This document shows positions 60,501 to 64,000 of a stretch of DNA of 64,000 nucleotides, piece by piece. The DNA comes from Thelonectria olida. Lineage: Eukaryota; Ascomycota; Sordariomycetes; Hypocreales; Nectriaceae. Location: assembly GCA_020736575.1 (NCBI GenBank), contig JAGPYM010000008.1, positions 1,596,001 to 1,660,000 on the forward strand, in the 5' to 3' direction. The notes beneath the pieces are model-generated. The model searched no databases. It was not told the DNA's origin and saw only the letters and a program-made list of their open reading frames with translations. The translations under genes and the position numbers were made by a program. Every line of letters begins with the position of its first letter. Positions within the stretch are counted from its first letter, which is position 1.

Positions 60501-62344
60501 GTTGGCTCGTCGTGGGCGGAGAATGGGAGAAGGTATTTGGTTCGAGGATAATGCCCGTTTCCGTTTGCGTGTCCATTTCTATTAGCATGTCCATTTCCGT
60601 TGGCATGCCCATTCGCATGTCTGTTCTGGTGTGTGGAACGAGCATCGACCTGGCGAGAGGCGCGATATCCTGGGAGCACCGAGTCGACAGATTCGATAAT
60701 GGTATGGGAATTCGCTCCACCATATCGAAAAGAGATGATACTGGCTCTGCGAACCGTCAATTCCTTGAGCCAGGGCGTGCTCTCAGTCACAATCTTGATT
60801 GCGCCCTCTTTCAAGTCGACTGGGATGGATCAGTAAACAACCATACTGATCCTAGTATCTTACTATTCGGGTTCAAGTTCTTCAGCCCAACAATAGGAGG
60901 AATCACTCCTTTCTCAATGGCCAAAACGGCCTTCATGATGCCTGCGATGCCACTAGATGGTCCGCTATGTCCGAGATTTGACTTGATCTGAAGGAATTAT
61001 AAAAATCTGCGTGTGAGACATGATCAAGAGTTTCCACTTACAGATCCGATCAACAATGGCAAAGCGGCTGACTTGGAGCCGGCAGACTCGGCCGATGGCT
61101 GAAACCTCAAGGGGATCTCCCACTGCAGCTCCAGTGCCATGGCATTCGAAATATCTGTTCATCTAGTTACCAACTATAGATGTTAGTTATTAAAGATAAA
61201 TAATTACTTACCCAGTCAAGGCAGGATCCAAGCCGCCAGCCCGCTCATATGCCCTCCGCATGACGGCCTCTTGTCCATCGGCACTGGGATGAGCGATGCC
61301 TCCCGTCCTTCCGTTTCTGCGAAGAAGCATATAATCAGTGACTGCATGCGTGCCTAGAATCAGAGAAACTCACGCATTTATGGCGGTGCCGCGGATAATG
61401 GCTCGAATGGGATCACCATCTTTGACAGCTTGAGACAAGCTCTTGATATACATGGCTCCGATTCCATCTGCTCGCGCGTTCCCATCGGCTATCATAGAAA
61501 CCAGCTATTAGCAAGCCTCCAGGAGAAGTCATGAAAAGCAACGTTAGAGTGAACTTACCAGCTACGTCAAAAGTATAGCACACCGAGGTCGGAGAAACGG
61601 CCCCCAGCACGGAAGAAAAGATTTGACACTCGGGAGTGAGGATGAGATTAGAACCGCCCCCACAACAGCAGCGGTGCATTCGCCGCTGTGGATGGCTGAG
61701 CAGGCCAGGTGAAGAGCATACATGGAGCTCGAACATGCCGTATCCAGCGTCATGCTTGGTCTCCTGAGATCGAAGATGTAGTTAGCCCGGTTACTAAGCA
61801 CCGTGATGCCGCCCCCGGTCGCCGAGTACGGCTCCGGATACTCGACGTCTCGATACTGCATGAGTTGGTGGTCGTAGTTGAAGTTTCCCACGAAGCACCC
61901 GGTTTTGGATCCGGCGAGCGCATGAAGAGGAGTGCCAGAAGACTCAAAGGCTTCGTAGACGACCTCCATAAACTTGCGCTGCGGCGGGTCCATACTCGAC
62001 ACCTCACGAGGATGGATTCTGAAGAAGCCGTGATCAAAATTGCGCACATTAGACTTGAGAAAGGCGCCTCCCTCAGTGTAGAATGAGCCCGGCCGGTTGG
62101 CATTTGGGTGGTAGAATGACTCGGTTCGGATTCGGTCGGCAGGGAACTTGCTATAGGCATTCAGACGGGCATGGAGGAAGTCCCAGAGCTCTGAGGGGGA
62201 CTCGGAATCGCCCGGCCATCGGCAGCCTGTAGGCCAGTTAACTAAGTGAACGTTTCAAAGGGGATGTGATTGCCTACCCATTCCAACAATGGCAATCGGC
62301 TCAAAGCCATCGTGTTGTTTCGATTCGTAATCAAGCGAACCCAT
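57501..62344 (-). pseudogene. Truncated, multiply broken highly-reducing type I polyketide synthase (KS-AT-DH-MT)
   Basis: ATG at 62344 (MGSLDYESKQHDGFEP). KS: IAIVGMGCRWPGD across the first intron, active site DTACSSSMYAL, YFECHGTGAAVGDPLE and KSNLGHSG. AT: GQGAQWPGMG, GHSSSEIAAEYAAG and EIGPHSALQGP. DH: HDMLGSCTPGV and the HRVGQETVFPSTG catalytic-His region. MT: ILEVGAGTGSAT. Several intron sites are still good (for example 61558-61489, 61373-61317 and 61211-61155). Damage: frameshifts near 61660 and 61082 in KS, near 58391 after DH and near 57625 in MT; stops at 58716-58714, 58276-58274 and 57913-57911. AT lacks about 120 residues between GVQPYL and ESPVDIMIEIGP. The sequence ends inside MT, without ER, KR or ACP. 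It would have made a reduced, C-methylated polyketide; the present gene cannot. Confidence 0.88.
60555..60645 (-). repeat. Asn-Gly-His repeat in the KS-AT linker of the PKS relic
   Basis: Imperfect tandem units encoding HANGNG/HANRNG, giving HANGHANGNGHANRNGHANG in the linker after the KS. Such low-complexity linkers tolerate length changes. Confidence 0.65.
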
Positions 62345-62953
62345 TGTGATGTGGATAGGTAGCTGCTGTGTGGTTCTTCTGTCAGGTGTATAAAGTTCGT
62401 TGCGATGTAAAATGCTCCAAACTAGCCCAAGGTTCTAGATAGTTGTGAAATGTGATGTTCAAATAGCTTGCCTAGGAATCTTGAAGCCTACCCTCTATAG
62501 AAACACTATGGTACTATGGTAGAATCTGGATGCTGATCTGTGACTATCTACAACGGGACAACCAACACACATTCTCAAGGCTGGTTAAGCTAAATCCTGA
62601 CTGCAGGTTATTCCGTTTCATCCACACTGACATGGCCATTCGCCTCACATCTAAACAAAAGGACTCATCATTCTTAGCTGTGGTTCTCGGCTATAAGTTA
62701 GGGTCGCATGTCCTCGCCACCATTGATGTCTTCGGAATCCTTCCGGACTGGATAGAGGATACTTCTGCTTTGCAGGCTGACAGACCCAATGAGAAATAAA
62801 TGAAGTACTGTCAGATATGACTGCATGGTCAGGCGTTAACCGGACATATTTGTAGAATTTGCCGTGATATCCGATACGAATTGTGCGAAGCTATCCAGGC
62901 CGCCATGACGATAGCACTATTGTTGAGATGAGTATGATCTATGATATGGGGAG
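62345..62953. other. Divergent promoter region between the PKS relic and the oxidoreductase relic
   Basis: 609 bp. No supported gene; a 89-codon + strand frame at 62530 has no recognisable feature. Confidence 0.5.
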
Positions 62954-62960
62954 TATAAAT
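62954..62960 (+). promoter_or_regulatory. TATA box of the FAD-linked oxidoreductase
   Basis: TATAAAT 126 bases before the ATG at 63080. Confidence 0.45.
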
Positions 62961-63079
62961 TCGTAGAGAATGATGAGCAGAATAGGCTATGATACATAAG
63001 AGTAAAACTCACCTCATGATAATCGAGGTACACCATTATTCCAACACCCACTACCGCCTATCCCCCAAAGAAAAACGTC

Positions 63080-64000
63080 ATGTTGCCTCAACGTCTTACC
63101 CTTCTACTCTGGCTGCTAGCCGCTTGCCCATTTTGCGAGGCATCTCAAGATCCCATCGGCAACGAGTCGGCCGGCATCGTGTATGATTCCAGCGGCGTGC
63201 AGGTGCCTCTGACCAAGCTCGACGAGAATCTGTCCTATTACCTGCAACAATCTATTCGCGCAGAGCTTAAGCGGCGACTGTCTCCCAAGGCCGACGTTGT
63301 CCTTGCTGATGACGCCGAGTTTGCGCATCTGAATCAACGATATTCCAACTATAAAAGGCCCACTTACATTGCCGGCGTCAAGGTCACCGAGGAGATGGAT
63401 GTGGTTCAAACTATAGGTGCTTTGGATGGTTGGAGATGCTCCGCCTGCTGAAATCTAGCCAGGTCAAATATGCCCGGGCTCGAGGTATTCCGTTTGTCGC
63501 CAGAACTGGAGGTCACTCTTTGACTACCTCGCTTCACAGCATCCAAGACGGTATTGTCATTGACATGCGTGGCCTGGATCACATCACGTATGACCCCATC
63601 AAGCAACAAGTGATAATCGGCGGCGGCGTCCAGACAGGAACTTTTGCCACTGCCACGTTTGCGCATGGGATTGAGCTCAGTAAGTTTGGCCACAACCCAT
63701 TCGGCTTTAGGAAATGCCGCTGATAAGATTACTGTACACAGCCGTTGGTTCGTGTCCATGTACGGGAGTGATGGGAGTCTCCTGAATTCCCATTCGTTAT
63801 CGCACATCACATGTTGACTGAGAGCTTTAGGCAAGTATGGTTATCTCAACGACAATATGGTATCTATCCGACTCCTTCTGGCCAACTGAACCGTCGTCAC
63901 GGCCTCGGATGAAGAAAACACGTCCTTGTTCTGGGCTGTCCGTGGAGCCGGCCACAACTTTGGCATTGCCCTGGAAACCACCTTTCAAGTCTATCCGCAG
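63080..64000 (+). pseudogene. Secreted FAD-linked (berberine-bridge-like) oxidoreductase, damaged, 3' end outside window
   Basis: Begins with a signal peptide (MLPQRLTLLLWLLAACPFC) and goes on as a PCMH-type FAD-binding domain: YIAGVKVTEEMDVVQTI, ARGIPFVARTGGHSLTTS, IVIDMRGLDHITYD, GGGVQTGTFATATFAHG, then after a clear intron (63680-63741) VGSCPCTGVMG, then KYGYLNDNMVS and LFWAVRGAGHNFGIALETTF. This is the order of BBE-like enzymes, with His of TGGHS as the usual FAD-attachment residue. Two junctions (about 63417-63462 and 63760-63832) have GT...AG sequences but do not restore frame, residues expected before GKYGYLND are absent, and TGA at 63887-63889 sits inside a conserved stretch. So it is probably dead. 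It is divergent from the PKS relic, a common arrangement in metabolite clusters. Confidence 0.72.

Noticed and set aside
60455..60991. 178-codon + strand frame opposite the PKS relic
   Set aside because: Antisense of the NGH-repeat linker and KS end; low-complexity translation with no support.
1..64000. CRISPR arrays, bacterial operons, ribosome binding sites or an rRNA operon
   Set aside because: None seen; the DNA is plainly eukaryotic with spliced genes.

Overview
This window is nuclear DNA of a filamentous ascomycete (Pezizomycotina, most likely a Sordariomycete; I cannot name the genus). The signs are short 49-66 bp GT-AG introns with CTAAC/CTGAC-like branch points, fungal-only families (HET, NACHT-ankyrin, Zn(II)2Cys6 regulator, highly reducing PKS) and AT-rich patches between genes. 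A secreted PL3 pectate lyase and an alpha-glucoside-type sugar transporter suggest a plant-associated or saprotrophic life. I rebuilt exon structures by hand from splice motifs and reading frame; unless stated, every spliced model keeps one open frame.

Layout. 0-20 kb is rich in non-self-recognition type genes: the 3' end of an ankyrin gene, a STAND-N-terminus/ankyrin protein without NACHT (860-4017), a GPI-type surface protein, a convergent pair of FAD monooxygenase and Zn-cluster regulator (6987-10954), then a NACHT-ankyrin NLR-like gene (11689-16426) followed directly by a HET-domain gene (16972-19490). 20-32 kb holds a large single-exon protein of unknown function, a sugar transporter, a PL3 pectate lyase and a short-chain dehydrogenase. 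A small secreted-protein gene at 34.3 kb is broken by one stop codon.

35.0-47.1 kb is occupied by one enormous minus-strand gene of about 3,955 codons. It has a ComEC/Rec2-like metallo-beta-lactamase fold at the N-terminus, roughly 2,900 residues of mostly beta-rich sequence, a hydrophobic helical stretch and about five bulb-type lectin modules at the C-terminus. Its frame is interrupted once, at a run of eight G. A decayed fragment of the same gene lies beside a tRNA-Val gene upstream of it. This is the most unusual item in the window.

49-57 kb carries a multi-pass membrane protein, a multiply frameshifted relic of a fungal family, an unknown 407-aa protein and a small SGNH/GDSL hydrolase. 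57.5-64 kb is the remains of a secondary-metabolite locus: a PKS (KS-AT-DH-MT, ending inside MT) with several frameshifts, three stop codons and an internal AT deletion, divergent from a damaged secreted FAD-linked oxidoreductase that runs off the window. Most nonsense codons in the relics are of the kind a CpA to TpA change would make, which is suggestive of RIP-like mutation but is not proof.
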